Below are positions 26,825-35,632 of a DNA stretch of 64,000 nucleotides, piece after piece. The stretch covers positions 86,542 to 150,541 of the forward strand of contig NZ_DAHVNP010000028.1 in the NCBI RefSeq assembly GCF_027319265.1, given 5' to 3'. How positions within the stretch are numbered: position 1 is the stretch's first letter; every line of letters begins with the position of its first letter. The notes beneath the pieces were generated by a model. That model ran no database searches. It was not told the origin of the DNA and worked only from the letters and a program-made list of their open reading frames with translations. This DNA is from Ferrimicrobium sp. GTDB taxonomy: Bacteria > Actinomycetota > Acidimicrobiia > Acidimicrobiales > Acidimicrobiaceae. The translations under genes were made by a program, and so were the position numbers.

Positions 26825-29152
26825 TTGCCCAGCGATCTTGAGGCGCGTTTTCGAGCGCTCTCGCACCGGGCGCCCGTCGAGCCGGAGCGTTCAGTCGATG
26901 ATGACGTCTCCTCAATGGCCGACCTTCTTGAGCGCGCTGGCTTCTATCACGGTCAGATTGTCCAGACGATCGTCATCCCGGCCCGCGATGCGCGTTTCCT
27001 CGAACCCACAACCCCACTCTCAGCACAGACAAAACGCATAGCCGATTCGTTGGGGGGTCAGCTCTATACGCACCAGGCGCTCGTCTACGACCACGTCCAG
27101 CTTGGGACCAACGTGGTACTGGCAACACCAACCGCATCAGGCAAAACCCTCGCCTTCGTGTTGCCAACGCTTGAGCGGCTCCTCCGGGACCCACAGGCGA
27201 CCGCTCTTTTTCTCTACCCCACAAAGGCGCTCGCCTACGACCAACTCGAGCGTCTACAGGAGCTCGACCGGAGCCTTGGTGGATCACTTCGCCCCGCCGT
27301 CTACGATGGCGACACGCCAACCAGCGAACGGGCAAAGATTCGAGCAAATGCTCGCATCATTATCTCAAACCCACATGGCCTCCATCTTTACCTTGGCTGG
27401 CATGCGAGTTGGGAATCCTTCCTAGCCAACCTCAACGTCGTGGTGATCGACGAGGCCCACCACTACGTCGGCAGCCTAGGCGCCTCATTTGGGGGTCTGC
27501 TATGGCGCCTGCAACGGCTGACAGCTCACTATGGTGCCCGACCGGTGCTCATCGCGGCCTCCGGGACGATCGCCAATCCACAAGAACACCTCGAGACGCT
27601 CACCGGTCTGCCCTTCGTGGTGGTGGATCAAAGTGGCGCCAGCCAGTCCGCACGCACGATCCTCTTCTGGGATTGCACCCGAGACCCCAAAACACCTCCC
27701 TCAACGCAGGCCGCCTACCTCACTCGTCATCTCGTGCGCATGCGTCGCTCCGTCGTCGTCTTTTCCAACACTCGCGCCCAGGCGGAGTACGTCGCGATGG
27801 CAGGTTCCGATCGAAGCCACCGCATCTTGCCCTACCGATCTGGCTACTCTCCGGAGATGCGCCGCCGAGTCGAACACGAACTACGCTCGGGTGCAATCCG
27901 CGGCGTCTCAGCCACCAGCGCTCTCGAACTTGGCGTCGATATCGGTTCCCTTGATACTGTCGTACTCAATGGTTACCCAGGTTCTATCTCATCACTCTGG
28001 CAGCGCCTTGGCCGGGCCGGCAGGACCAACCTTGACGCTCTCGGCATTGTGATGGTCGGCGGGGATCCGATCTCTCGTTCACTCCTCGCCAACGCCAGCG
28101 AACTCCTTGAGCGCAGCCCAGAACATGCCATCGCCGCCTCCGATGACACCGACATCCTCACCCGCCATCTCCTCCTCGCGGCCGCCGAACTGCCCCTGAG
28201 CGAGGAGTCAGTGACTGATGGCCCCGGGGCCAGAGCCGCTCTTGCCGATCTTTTGGGTCGTGACCTTCTGACCCGAGACGGAGTTCACTATCGCTCCACT
28301 CGACAGCGCCCCCACCTCTCCACTCCATTCATGGAACGAGAGGCCAGCTACGAGATCCACTTTCAAGGCACACGCGATCATCGCACAGTGGAACGTATAT
28401 CGATCCGCCAGGCACTTCGTGAGGCTCACAAGGGAGCTGTCTTCCTACACTTTGGCACCCCATTTCGAGTGCAGCGCGTCGATACCGAGCATCGACAGAT
28501 CTTCTGCATTCCTGAGACCGATGGCCATCATACGCAGCCAACGCTGTTTCGGTCGCTCTCTCAAGGAAGAACGCTTGAGCGCCTCGAGCCCCATCCACTA
28601 CTCGCAATGGAACGTATCGAAGCGCTCGTCGTAGAGCAGGTGACGGGTTACAAGGAGTTTGACCACCAATCGCGTCAAGTGGCCAAACGCAAGGTTGCCA
28701 GCCCCGTCATCTCAAGCCCGGCCGAAGCCGTCGTGATCACCTGTGTCGACCCCATCTATCTCGGTATCGAACCTGAGGAATTCTTCGCCGCGCTCCACGC
28801 GCTTGAACACGCGCTCACCAAAGTACTACCCCTGTTGACCAACGGAGGTACCTCTGATCTGGCAAGCCTCACCCTCCGCAACGGCGACGAACCATCGATA
28901 GTGATCTACTACCTCACCAAGTCACACCCATCCGCGATGATCACCAAAGTCATGGAGCATCTCGGCGAGGCGCTCCATCTCGCCGAGCGCATGATCACCG
29001 AATGTTCCTGTGCCAACGGATGCGCCTTCTGTGTCCTTGACCCCCGGTGTGACGACGAGGTGATCGACAAAGACGCCGCGATCAGCCTCTCCGGATCCCT
29101 CCAAAAACTACTTCACCATCCCGGGCCACCCACGCGAGGCAGCGACGACTGA
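26825..29152 (+). CDS. MrfA/Hrq1-type DEAH-box helicase with DUF1998 zinc domain
   Basis: A 775-residue superfamily 2 helicase. Walker A is TPTASGKT (101-108), the DEAH box is VVIDEAHHY (about 210), motif III-like IAASGTIANP and helicase domain 2 motifs TSALELGVDIG and LWQRLGRAGR are present. The C-terminal DUF1998 region carries a cysteine cluster CSCANGCAFCVLDPRC (about 727-742), the zinc site of MrfA-like proteins. In Bacillus, MrfA works with the exonuclease MrfB in repair of mitomycin C damage. No mrfB is adjacent, although a DEDDh exonuclease gene lies about 4.6 kb beyond its end. The likely start is TTG 26825 (MPSDLEARF). Confidence 0.93.
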   Translation: MPSDLEARFRALSHRAPVEPERSVDDDVSSMADLLERAGFYHGQIVQTIVIPARDARFLEPTTPLSAQTKRIADSLGGQLYTHQALVYDHVQLGTNVVLATPTASGKTLAFVLPTLERLLRDPQATALFLYPTKALAYDQLERLQELDRSLGGSLRPAVYDGDTPTSERAKIRANARIIISNPHGLHLYLGWHASWESFLANLNVVVIDEAHHYVGSLGASFGGLLWRLQRLTAHYGARPVLIAASGTIANPQEHLETLTGLPFVVVDQSGASQSARTILFWDCTRDPKTPPSTQAAYLTRHLVRMRRSVVVFSNTRAQAEYVAMAGSDRSHRILPYRSGYSPEMRRRVEHELRSGAIRGVSATSALELGVDIGSLDTVVLNGYPGSISSLWQRLGRAGRTNLDALGIVMVGGDPISRSLLANASELLERSPEHAIAASDDTDILTRHLLLAAAELPLSEESVTDGPGARAALADLLGRDLLTRDGVHYRSTRQRPHLSTPFMEREASYEIHFQGTRDHRTVERISIRQALREAHKGAVFLHFGTPFRVQRVDTEHRQIFCIPETDGHHTQPTLFRSLSQGRTLERLEPHPLLAMERIEALVVEQVTGYKEFDHQSRQVAKRKVASPVISSPAEAVVITCVDPIYLGIEPEEFFAALHALEHALTKVLPLLTNGGTSDLASLTLRNGDEPSIVIYYLTKSHPSAMITKVMEHLGEALHLAERMITECSCANGCAFCVLDPRCDDEVIDKDAAISLSGSLQKLLHHPGPPTRGSDD

Positions 29153-29234
29153 GTTATCTTGTACGAAGCAAGACCACAAGCGCTGCCCAGAGATGCCAGC
29201 GAGCTGTACGCTGCCCCCCAACCATCGCGCGAGT

Positions 29235-29888
29235 CTAGGAAGAGACTCGTACCGACGAGGGCGCGGAATCGCAGTAGGAAGAGAGCTCGCATCGAAAACA
29301 CGAAGGCGTCTTTGCTCTGCAGATGCGCCTGCCGTGCAGGATGAGTTGCAGCGAGAACGAACCCCACCGAACCTGGGGAACGAGCCCGCAAAGATCCTGT
29401 TCGATCGCCTCGGGAGTCTGCGCATTGCTCAGACCCAGTCGGTTGGACAGCCGACTGACATGGGTATCGACAGGAAGCCCCGGCAGACCAAAATAGACGG
29501 ACCGAACAACATTGGCCGTCTTGCGTCCCACCCCAGGGAGGGTGGTAAGCTCCGAAAGCTCGCTCGGGACCTCCCCCCCATACTGGTGGGCAATCCGATC
29601 CGCAAGTGCGACCACATGACTCGCCTTGGTGCGGTAGAAGCCGGTCGAGTAGATGAGCTGTGCTACCTCGTCGACCGCCGCCGAACCGAGGGCGTCGGGC
29701 GTTGGAAAACGTGCAAAGAGCGGCTGGGTAACCGAGTTTACTACCGCGTCAGTCGTCTGAGCTGAAAGCACCGTAGCAACCAGGAGCTGGAATGGGGTCT
29801 CGAACTGGAGCGCACACAACGTTTTTGCATCGCCTGGGTAGAGGGCATCAAGCTGCTTAATGATCTGCTCAACCTGTTGTCTTCCCAC
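29235..29888 (-). CDS. nth: Endonuclease III (DNA glycosylase/AP lyase)
   Basis: A 217-residue base-excision repair enzyme. The helix-hairpin-helix reads LPGVGRKTANVV with catalytic K123; the catalytic aspartate is D141 in VDTHVSRL. The [4Fe-4S] cluster motif C-x6-C-x2-C-x5-C is complete (C190, C197, C200, C206). Length and order are standard. It removes oxidised pyrimidines and nicks the abasic site. It is convergent with the helicase gene (82 bp between stops) and divergent from the mycothiol synthase gene, with about 43 bp between starts. Confidence 0.96.
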   Translation of the reverse strand: MGRQQVEQIIKQLDALYPGDAKTLCALQFETPFQLLVATVLSAQTTDAVVNSVTQPLFARFPTPDALGSAAVDEVAQLIYSTGFYRTKASHVVALADRIAHQYGGEVPSELSELTTLPGVGRKTANVVRSVYFGLPGLPVDTHVSRLSNRLGLSNAQTPEAIEQDLCGLVPQVRWGSFSLQLILHGRRICRAKTPSCFRCELSSYCDSAPSSVRVSS

Positions 29889-29931
29889 CGATGTGACCCT
29901 CCCCTACCCTCGCCTACGTTAGCCTAGTACC

Positions 29932-30864
29932 ATGGCCCATCTTGATGTACGCATGCTCAACCCTGACCGCCATCTTTCTTCCATCATCTCACTGGCGCAA
30001 GAGGTTGAAGCGGTGGAGCATCATCGAGCACTTGCCGACCACCGCTGGATCGACCTCACCAACCACCGTGCAGAGAGCCTCGAATCGCTCGTCGTCGTCG
30101 ATCTAGATACCGATGTCGTAGCCGGTCTTCTCACCCGTAATGCGACGAACAAGGGAATCGAGTTCGAGCTAGCCATCCGCCCCAGTTACCCCTATGGACT
30201 CGTAGTCCAAGAGCTTCTCGATCGAGCGCTGGGCGATTCCACCATGCCTGCAACCCAACGGGTGAGCCTCTGGATCCCCAACCCCAATCAGGAGCGTGAC
30301 CGCCTCTATCGCAGTCTCGGCTTTCATGCCGATCGCGAAGTGCTCCAGATGCGACGAACCCTTCCCTTCGAGGGACTCGTGCGCTCCACGACACTCAAGT
30401 TTCGAACCTTTCAACCCGGCGTAGACGAGGCCGCCTGGCTTAGCGTCAACAACCGAGCCTTTGAATGGCACCCAGATCAAGGTGACTGGGATCTCGCCAC
30501 CCTACGCGAACGAGAGGGTGAGCCGTGGTTCGATCCCAACGGATTCTTTGTCGTCGATGATGAGACTCGCATGCAAGGGTTCTGCTGGACTAAGATTCAC
30601 CACGACTGTCAACCTCCCGTCGGCGAGATCTACGTGATCGCTGTCGATCCAGAGGATGCCGGCAAGGGAATCGGTAAAGCACTGCTAGCCGAAGGCATGT
30701 ACTACTTAGGAGAGGTGCGCAAACTCTCCTCCATCATGCTCTATGTCGAACGCAGCAACGAGAGCGCCCAAGGGCTCTACCAAAGCTACGGCTTCTCCAT
30801 TGACCACGCCGACCGCCGCTACGTGCTTTTCCCGTCAACGAACGCACTCCCAGACGACCGCTGA
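29932..30864 (+). CDS. mshD: Mycothiol synthase
   Basis: A 310-residue protein of two GNAT domains in tandem. The second domain holds the family's signature stretches: FQPGVDEAAWLSVNNRAFEW, EPWFDPNGFFVVDD, FCWTKIH, GEIYVIAVDPEDAGKGIGKAL and the terminal YQSYGFSIDHADRRYVLF. MshD uses acetyl-CoA to acetylate the cysteine of Cys-GlcN-Ins, the last step in making mycothiol, the main low-molecular-weight thiol of actinobacteria. Its presence is strong evidence for an actinobacterial host. The other msh genes are not in this window. The short gap to nth suggests shared divergent promoter DNA. Confidence 0.95.
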   Translation: MAHLDVRMLNPDRHLSSIISLAQEVEAVEHHRALADHRWIDLTNHRAESLESLVVVDLDTDVVAGLLTRNATNKGIEFELAIRPSYPYGLVVQELLDRALGDSTMPATQRVSLWIPNPNQERDRLYRSLGFHADREVLQMRRTLPFEGLVRSTTLKFRTFQPGVDEAAWLSVNNRAFEWHPDQGDWDLATLREREGEPWFDPNGFFVVDDETRMQGFCWTKIHHDCQPPVGEIYVIAVDPEDAGKGIGKALLAEGMYYLGEVRKLSSIMLYVERSNESAQGLYQSYGFSIDHADRRYVLFPSTNALPDDR

Positions 30865-31219
30865 GTCCCCTCCCACCTGGAGCCCACAAGAACCCGAATC
30901 ACCACGTTGATGAAGACCAATGTGTCGATGATGCCTCAATGAAGCCAGGTAACCCAACGCTCAGCAGAAAAGTTCTCCAGCACCTATGAACGGTCTAACG
31001 ACACGAGGCAACTCTTATGGGCAGCGCGTCCAAGGGCGTGTGGTGTCGACTAGCGTTGCGTGGTGTTGTTGGGTCTGCTGCGTCCTGGGGTCAGTGGTGA
31101 TCGCTGTGCACGCTGGTGTGAGCCAAGTCAGCACACCAAGGCTGGATCGATCACGAGCCAGGGCTCAGCAGCCTTGGCCACACAGGTCTGAATAACGAGC
31201 ATGGACAAAGGAGTTCGCG
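30865..31219. other. Intergenic region, no gene recognised
   Basis: About 355 bp between mshD and the aminotransferase gene. A 69-codon frame (30986-31195) shows only a short hydrophobic patch and no support. The end of the region carries a good AAGGAG ribosome site for the aminotransferase. Confidence 0.5.
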
Positions 31220-32296
31220 ATGGACAGAACCGATGAACAAGAGTTCACAGAGTACTTCGAGCACCAACGCGGCTTCCTAGACACCGCCAGTATCGGCCTA
31301 CTACCAAAGGCAACAGCCGCCAGCCTCCACATCGCGATCGACAACTGGGCTACCGGCAAGGCCCGATGGTTCGACGACTGGCTTGGCAAAACTGATATCG
31401 CTCGTAGTCTTTTTGCCAAGATGGTCGGAGCGGATGAGCAGCTCGTTGCCACCGGGCCATCGACCTCGGTGATGGTAGCGCTCATCGCCAACGCACTGCC
31501 GGCTGGCGCGCGCGTCCTCGCACCAGCCATTGAGTTTACGTCAAACCTCTACCCCTATCTCGTACAGGCGGATCGGGGCATCGAGATCATAACGGTTGGC
31601 GAAGATGATCTCATCGATGCTATCGACCACTCGGTTACCCTGGTAGCTGTATCAGCAGTCCAGAGCGCCAGTGGGCACGTTACCGATTTGGAAGCGCTCA
31701 AACAGCGGGCCAAGCGAACTGGAGCTATGGTGGCGGTGGATGCCACGCAGGCCACCGGCTGGCTTCCTCTCTCTATTGACGGCCTCGATGCCATCGTCAG
31801 TTCCGGCTACAAGTGGCTACTGTCCCCTCGTGGCACGGCCTATCTCGCGCTCTCTCAACGTCTTGGGGCCATGATCAAGCCGCTCTACGCTAACTGGTAT
31901 GCCGGTGACAATATCGCCAACTCCTACTACGGAACCCAACTCCATCTCGCCAAGAGTGAGCGCCGCCTCGACCCCTCTCCTGCATGGCTCTCGTGGATCG
32001 GAGCAGCAGAGTCGCTTGCACTCATCGATCATCTCGGGATCACCGCAATCTATGACCACGACATCGCTCTCACCACCGAATTTCTCACTCGGCTCGACCA
32101 ACCTCTGCCGGAGAGAGCATCAGCGATCGCCTCGCTCAAGCTGGTAAAGCCCATCGATCCAACCTCCCTTCCCATTACGGTATCCATGCGTAGCGGTCGT
32201 CTGCGTATCTCCTTTCACCTCTACAACACCGCCGACGATGTGGAACTTGCGGTCAAAGTTTTGCGAGGTGCGGTTGTGTCGGATGAGGACCGCTGA
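31220..32296 (+). CDS. Aminotransferase class V / cysteine desulfurase-like PLP enzyme
   Basis: A 358-residue fold-type I PLP enzyme. The cofactor lysine is K198 in SSGYKWLLSPRGTAYLAL; the aspartate contacting the pyridine nitrogen lies in AVDATQATG, with the conserved SAVQSASGHVTDL segment before it. The start FLDTASIGLLPKAT is the usual N-terminal PLP-binding arm. It is shorter than typical cysteine desulfurases, and no active-site cysteine loop could be identified in the C-terminal half, so desulfurase activity is doubtful; an aminotransferase or lyase of the kynureninase/isopenicillin-epimerase-like group is more likely. An AAGGAG ribosome site precedes ATG 31220. Confidence 0.85.
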   Translation: MDRTDEQEFTEYFEHQRGFLDTASIGLLPKATAASLHIAIDNWATGKARWFDDWLGKTDIARSLFAKMVGADEQLVATGPSTSVMVALIANALPAGARVLAPAIEFTSNLYPYLVQADRGIEIITVGEDDLIDAIDHSVTLVAVSAVQSASGHVTDLEALKQRAKRTGAMVAVDATQATGWLPLSIDGLDAIVSSGYKWLLSPRGTAYLALSQRLGAMIKPLYANWYAGDNIANSYYGTQLHLAKSERRLDPSPAWLSWIGAAESLALIDHLGITAIYDHDIALTTEFLTRLDQPLPERASAIASLKLVKPIDPTSLPITVSMRSGRLRISFHLYNTADDVELAVKVLRGAVVSDEDR

Positions 32297-32529
32297 CGAT
32301 GAGGGATCTTGAGCATTGACCAGCATCACGGATCTTGTGATAGCCATGTGGCTCACCTTCCACCGCGACGATTCCGATACCGCGCGTAGCTCCTTGATTC
32401 ACAGCCCGCCCCTCCGCGGACCAAAGGTACCCTGCACTGCCGCGTTCGATCCACTACAGGAGAACGGTCGATCCGCGTCCGCTCGGATGGTACCATGCCA
32501 TGGTCCTATCTGGATGCCCTCTGAACCTC

Positions 32530-32715
32530 CTAGCGCACGAGAAAGTGCCAACCGACCCAGGCCCATCCGAGGGTCAAGACGATCGCTCCAATGGGCCGCG
32601 TGCGCAACGCCGCAACAAGATCACTCAGTCGATGCCCCCGGATGTGGGTAACCACCGCCATCACTACCACCCCCGCCGCGATGAACGCCCAGATCGCTAA
32701 ACTCAGGCTCCGCAT
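32530..32715 (-). CDS. Small membrane protein, DUF6186-like
   Basis: A 61-residue protein with two hydrophobic helices (LAIWAFIAAGVVVMAVVT and IGAIVLTLGWAWVGWHFLVR). The ending WAWVGWHFLVR resembles a conserved C-terminus 'GW-WxGWHxFxR' I recall for small actinobacterial DUF6186 proteins. It overlaps the upstream gene by 13 bp and is the last of three overlapping minus-strand genes for membrane proteins. Function unknown. Confidence 0.65.
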   Translation of the reverse strand: MRSLSLAIWAFIAAGVVVMAVVTHIRGHRLSDLVAALRTRPIGAIVLTLGWAWVGWHFLVR

Positions 32716-33179
32716 ATCGCCAACCAGACACCAAGACCGAGCCAGGCAACAAAAAGAATCACCCGTGCCTCGATGCCGTAACCGAGCGCGCCATTGATGA
32801 TCGATGAGATCGTCGGATGGGAGGGTCGCGCACCTCCAAACAGGTTGAAGAGCTCAAGGGTCAGTACCGCCAAGGCCGCGGGCGACCACGTCCATACGGC
32901 CACCCTGTCAAAGGGGCGCGGAGCTTCGTGTTGCACCTTGCGAAAGAAGACGACGACAACCACAGCAATGGCGATACCCGTCAACACCTCCGCTCGGCGG
33001 GTAAAGGTATGGCTCTGCGCCTCTAGATACGTCCATGTGAGCCCAAACGCCCCACCTGCGAGTAGTAAAATGGTGTGCCGCAGCCTCGCTCCAGCTGCGA
33101 GTAGTCGAAGAACACGCCGCAACCTCATGAGTAGCTTTGCCCCACCTGTGAGTAGTTGGATGGAGCGTCGCAGCCTCAT
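32703..33179 (-). CDS. Membrane protein with N-terminal 13-residue repeats
   Basis: A 158-residue membrane protein in the middle of a three-gene overlapping cluster (4-bp ATGA overlap upstream, 13-bp overlap downstream). The N-terminus is a basic, amphipathic stretch made of three related 13-residue units: MRLRRSIQLLTGG, MRLRRVLRLLAAG and ARLRHTILLLAGG. Four hydrophobic helices follow, ending with GIEARVILFVAWLGLGVWLA. The repeats come from a recent expansion at DNA level (33052-33180), and an internal Met of the second unit could be the original start. Function unknown. Confidence 0.7.
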   Translation of the reverse strand: MRLRRSIQLLTGGAKLLMRLRRVLRLLAAGARLRHTILLLAGGAFGLTWTYLEAQSHTFTRRAEVLTGIAIAVVVVVFFRKVQHEAPRPFDRVAVWTWSPAALAVLTLELFNLFGGARPSHPTISSIINGALGYGIEARVILFVAWLGLGVWLAICGA

Positions 33180-33180
33180 G
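33052..33180. repeat. In-frame 39-bp coding repeats, three copies
   Basis: Units 33052-33090, 33091-33129 and 33142-33180 share the pattern CCACCTGNGAGTAGT...GCAGCCTC; a 12-bp insert separates the second and third. Because 39 is a multiple of three, each copy adds 13 residues to the basic N-terminus of the membrane protein encoded on the minus strand. Confidence 0.85.
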
Positions 33181-33706
33181 CGTCGCTTCGCACCAACTTG
33201 GAGCGCATCAAAGCAAGTCCAACGACGGTTGTTCCAAGCGCCACGAGTGAGAACACCATGGGCACGAACCCATCAGCGCGGTGTAGCACCAGAAAGCCCA
33301 AGAGGACAAGGAGCACAGGAAGAATGAGGACTCCGCGCATTCGATAACCCAGTTGATGGAGCCGTGCTGCGTCGTAGGCCGCAATCCGCCCCTCAAGTTC
33401 GAGATCAAAGCCAGAGAGGCAACCAGCAGACCCTGCCGCTGCACAGTTGGCACACTGTGCGCCACAGCCATCGGTAGCTTCGGGTTCGCGCTTGGCCCTT
33501 GAACCAATCAGAACAGCTGCACCAACGATGAGTCCGGCGACGAGTCCACCAAGCGCTACCATCATAGAGTCCAGTCCCAAGAGTTTCAGGCAAAGGGAGA
33601 TCATGCCGGCAAAGAACGCTCCGATCGCAATCGCCCAGACAAACCTGACCAGCACCATCCGATGATAGAACGTCCTGGCTTGGTGCTTGCTAAAAGATTG
33701 GGTCAC
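33176..33706 (-). CDS. Membrane protein with cytoplasmic Cys cluster
   Basis: A 176-residue protein with four hydrophobic helices (VRFVWAIAIGAFFAGMISL, VALGGLVAGLIVGAAVLIG, VLILPVLLVLLGFLVL, MVFSLVALGTTVVGLALM). Between helices 2 and 3 lies a Cys-rich loop, CGAQCANCAAAGSAGC, spaced C-x3-C-x2-C-x7-C. That could hold a metal or act in thiol chemistry; I know no family for it. It is the first gene of an overlapping three-gene cluster of small membrane proteins and is divergent from the exonuclease gene with about 58 bp between starts. Confidence 0.7.
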   Translation of the reverse strand: MTQSFSKHQARTFYHRMVLVRFVWAIAIGAFFAGMISLCLKLLGLDSMMVALGGLVAGLIVGAAVLIGSRAKREPEATDGCGAQCANCAAAGSAGCLSGFDLELEGRIAAYDAARLHQLGYRMRGVLILPVLLVLLGFLVLHRADGFVPMVFSLVALGTTVVGLALMRSKLVRSDA

Positions 33707-33764
33707 CTAGACTATTCTACCTCCCTGATCCTGCTGTCAGAAACTCGACGTAGGATGATGGATC

Positions 33765-34403
33765 ATGGGCATCGCGACCACTCAAGCCGCTCTTCATCCC
33801 TCAACGACACAACTGCAAACGACGACGTTCGTTATCGTCGATACCGAGACCACTGGTGGATCTGCGAGCTATCACCAGCTGACTGAGGTGGCTGCGCTCA
33901 AGGTCTGCGGCGGACACGTCATTGGCCACCTTCGATCGCTCATAGTGAACCGCTTGCCCATACCTGCCATGATCGTGACGCTCACCGGTATCACTGATGC
34001 GATGTGTTGCGTCGCACCGGAAGAGCTAGAGGTCCTACGGGCCTTTACGTCCTTTGTCGGCGACGCAACCCTTGTGGGCCACAACCTGCGCTTCGACCTG
34101 AGTTTTCTCAACGCTGCCCTCTCCCGTTCGCATGCTCCCTCGCTCAACACTACAACGATCGACACCCTGAGCCTCGCACGTCGTCTACTCCAGGGCGAGG
34201 TCGAGAACTTTAAACTTGCGACTCTTGCCGAGTACTTGGGCCTTCGTCGACCAAGCCATCGAGCCCTTACCGACGCATTGACCACGACTGACCTCCTCCA
34301 CGAACTCATCGGTCGTCTCGGCAGCATCGGCATCACCACACTTGAGGATCTCGATCGCTTTTGTCCAACGAAATCATCACGTCATGATCTCACCCGTGCA
34401 TGA
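33765..34403 (+). CDS. DEDDh 3'-5' exonuclease (DNA polymerase III epsilon-like)
   Basis: A 212-residue single-domain exonuclease. ExoI is FVIVDTETTG (D26, E28), ExoII is VGHNLRFDLSFLN, ExoIII is HRALTDALTTTDLL with the catalytic His and Asp. The fold is that of DnaQ proofreading subunits, but the protein lacks the C-terminal polymerase-binding extension, so it is probably a stand-alone exonuclease. The start ATG 33765 is preceded by a TAGGATG ribosome site. The decayed amidase frame begins in a 4-bp overlap with its stop, indicating that the two were once a translationally coupled pair. Confidence 0.92.
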   Translation: MGIATTQAALHPSTTQLQTTTFVIVDTETTGGSASYHQLTEVAALKVCGGHVIGHLRSLIVNRLPIPAMIVTLTGITDAMCCVAPEELEVLRAFTSFVGDATLVGHNLRFDLSFLNAALSRSHAPSLNTTTIDTLSLARRLLQGEVENFKLATLAEYLGLRRPSHRALTDALTTTDLLHELIGRLGSIGITTLEDLDRFCPTKSSRHDLTRA

Positions 34404-35581
34404 CCAACGTGCTTTCCCAGGAGAAGGCCGACTCTTTTGGACCGTTCATTGGGGTGCCGATTCCCGGCAAGGATCTCACGGAGGTTCCTGGTTGAGCAGC
34501 GACCTACGGATTGCTGGCTGCGTCCATGGATCCAAAGGAGGAGAGCAACCTGGTGGTAACGGCACTCGAAGATGCTGGCTTCCTACCCTTTGGTCGCACC
34601 AACGCCCCCACATTTGGTGTGATACCGGTAGCTGAAAACCTCCGCTATGGCGTCACGGGGACCCCAAGGAATCTTGAGCAAACACCGAGAGGGTCGAGCG
34701 GCGCTAGCCCAGATGGCACCCCTAGTCCATGGCAACGATAGCGCTGCCTCGATCAGGATTCCTATGTCACGCTGGGGCTTGGTTGCTCTCAAGGTCTCTC
34801 GATGGAGGGTACCCTCCGGGAACTCCTCGTGGAAAGGGGAATCGGTCGAGGGGGTGTTGATCCGTGACGTGAGCGATGTGGCGCTGGTACTCGATGAGAT
34901 CGCCGGCCCGGATCCTCTCGGGTGCTCCGCCACCCCGGCCATTTGCCAGTGCCATCAAGAGCGATGTCAGCCCGCTTCACAACGCTCCGTTACCAAGGCA
35001 CCGCTTGGCGTCGAGGTTGACCCTCCAAGTGCATCGAGGCGACGACGTCGGTCACCCGGGGACTCGAGTCGCTCAGGCACTTGACTCAGACAACAGCCTT
35101 TGGCGACGCTGACGAGTTCCTCGGGCGCTTCTTGCAGGTAGTCAAGACCCGACTTGTGGAGAATCGTGAAATTGGTTGGACCAGAACAGACGGGTTTATT
35201 CAACAAGACCGAGAGGCAGCCGAAGCGGTTTCAAGCCTTGACTACATGCGATCTGTTGCCGACCTTGTGCGGTGGATTCGTACGTTCCTGGAACCATAGG
35301 GGGCGGGCGCGTTATATGCTCATGGTCCCAACCATGTCGATCCTGCCTCCACTGCCGGTTCGGGGTTCGAAGGGCTCCACAATGGTGAAGCGACCTCAAG
35401 CTCGTCCCTGACCGTCTTCCAGATAACGGTCTTTACCGCGCCGACTTCGATATGACCGATCAGCCGGCACTCTTCCTTCTCGCAAACCTCAGCGTCACAG
35501 GGGTTCCAGCTGTTGGCCCAACCCTTCGACGAACTGGCGCCGCTCGCGCTGAGCACGCAGCTCAAGCGAGCACTCGGTTAG
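34400..35581 (+). pseudogene. Amidase pseudogene with several frameshifts
   Basis: Reading through three frames recovers an amidase-signature protein. It starts at ATG 34400 (FGPFIGVPIPGKDLTEV, with the catalytic-lysine region reading PGKDL instead of the usual IKDL). It continues as EESNLVVTALEDAGFLPFGR and TNAPTFGVIPVAENLRYGVT, then the serine-rich segment SSGASP, LKVSRWRVPSG and EGVLIRDVSDVALVLDEIAG. The C-terminal part runs to the stop at 35581. The interruptions include a TGA at about 34494 and shifts near 34690, 34740 and 34970. It overlaps the exonuclease stop by ATGA. It belongs to a different amidase branch from the intact gene at 24791. Inactivation is visible directly. Confidence 0.85.
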
Positions 35582-35632
35582 ACGACCCGGTCACTTCCAG
35601 AACGCTTGGGGACGCGTAGGGCAGAGCGGGTT

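Noticed and set aside
31220..32296. Calling the PLP enzyme a cysteine desulfurase (SufS/IscS)
   Set aside because: No active-site Cys loop is seen in the C-terminal half and no suf/isc genes are nearby.
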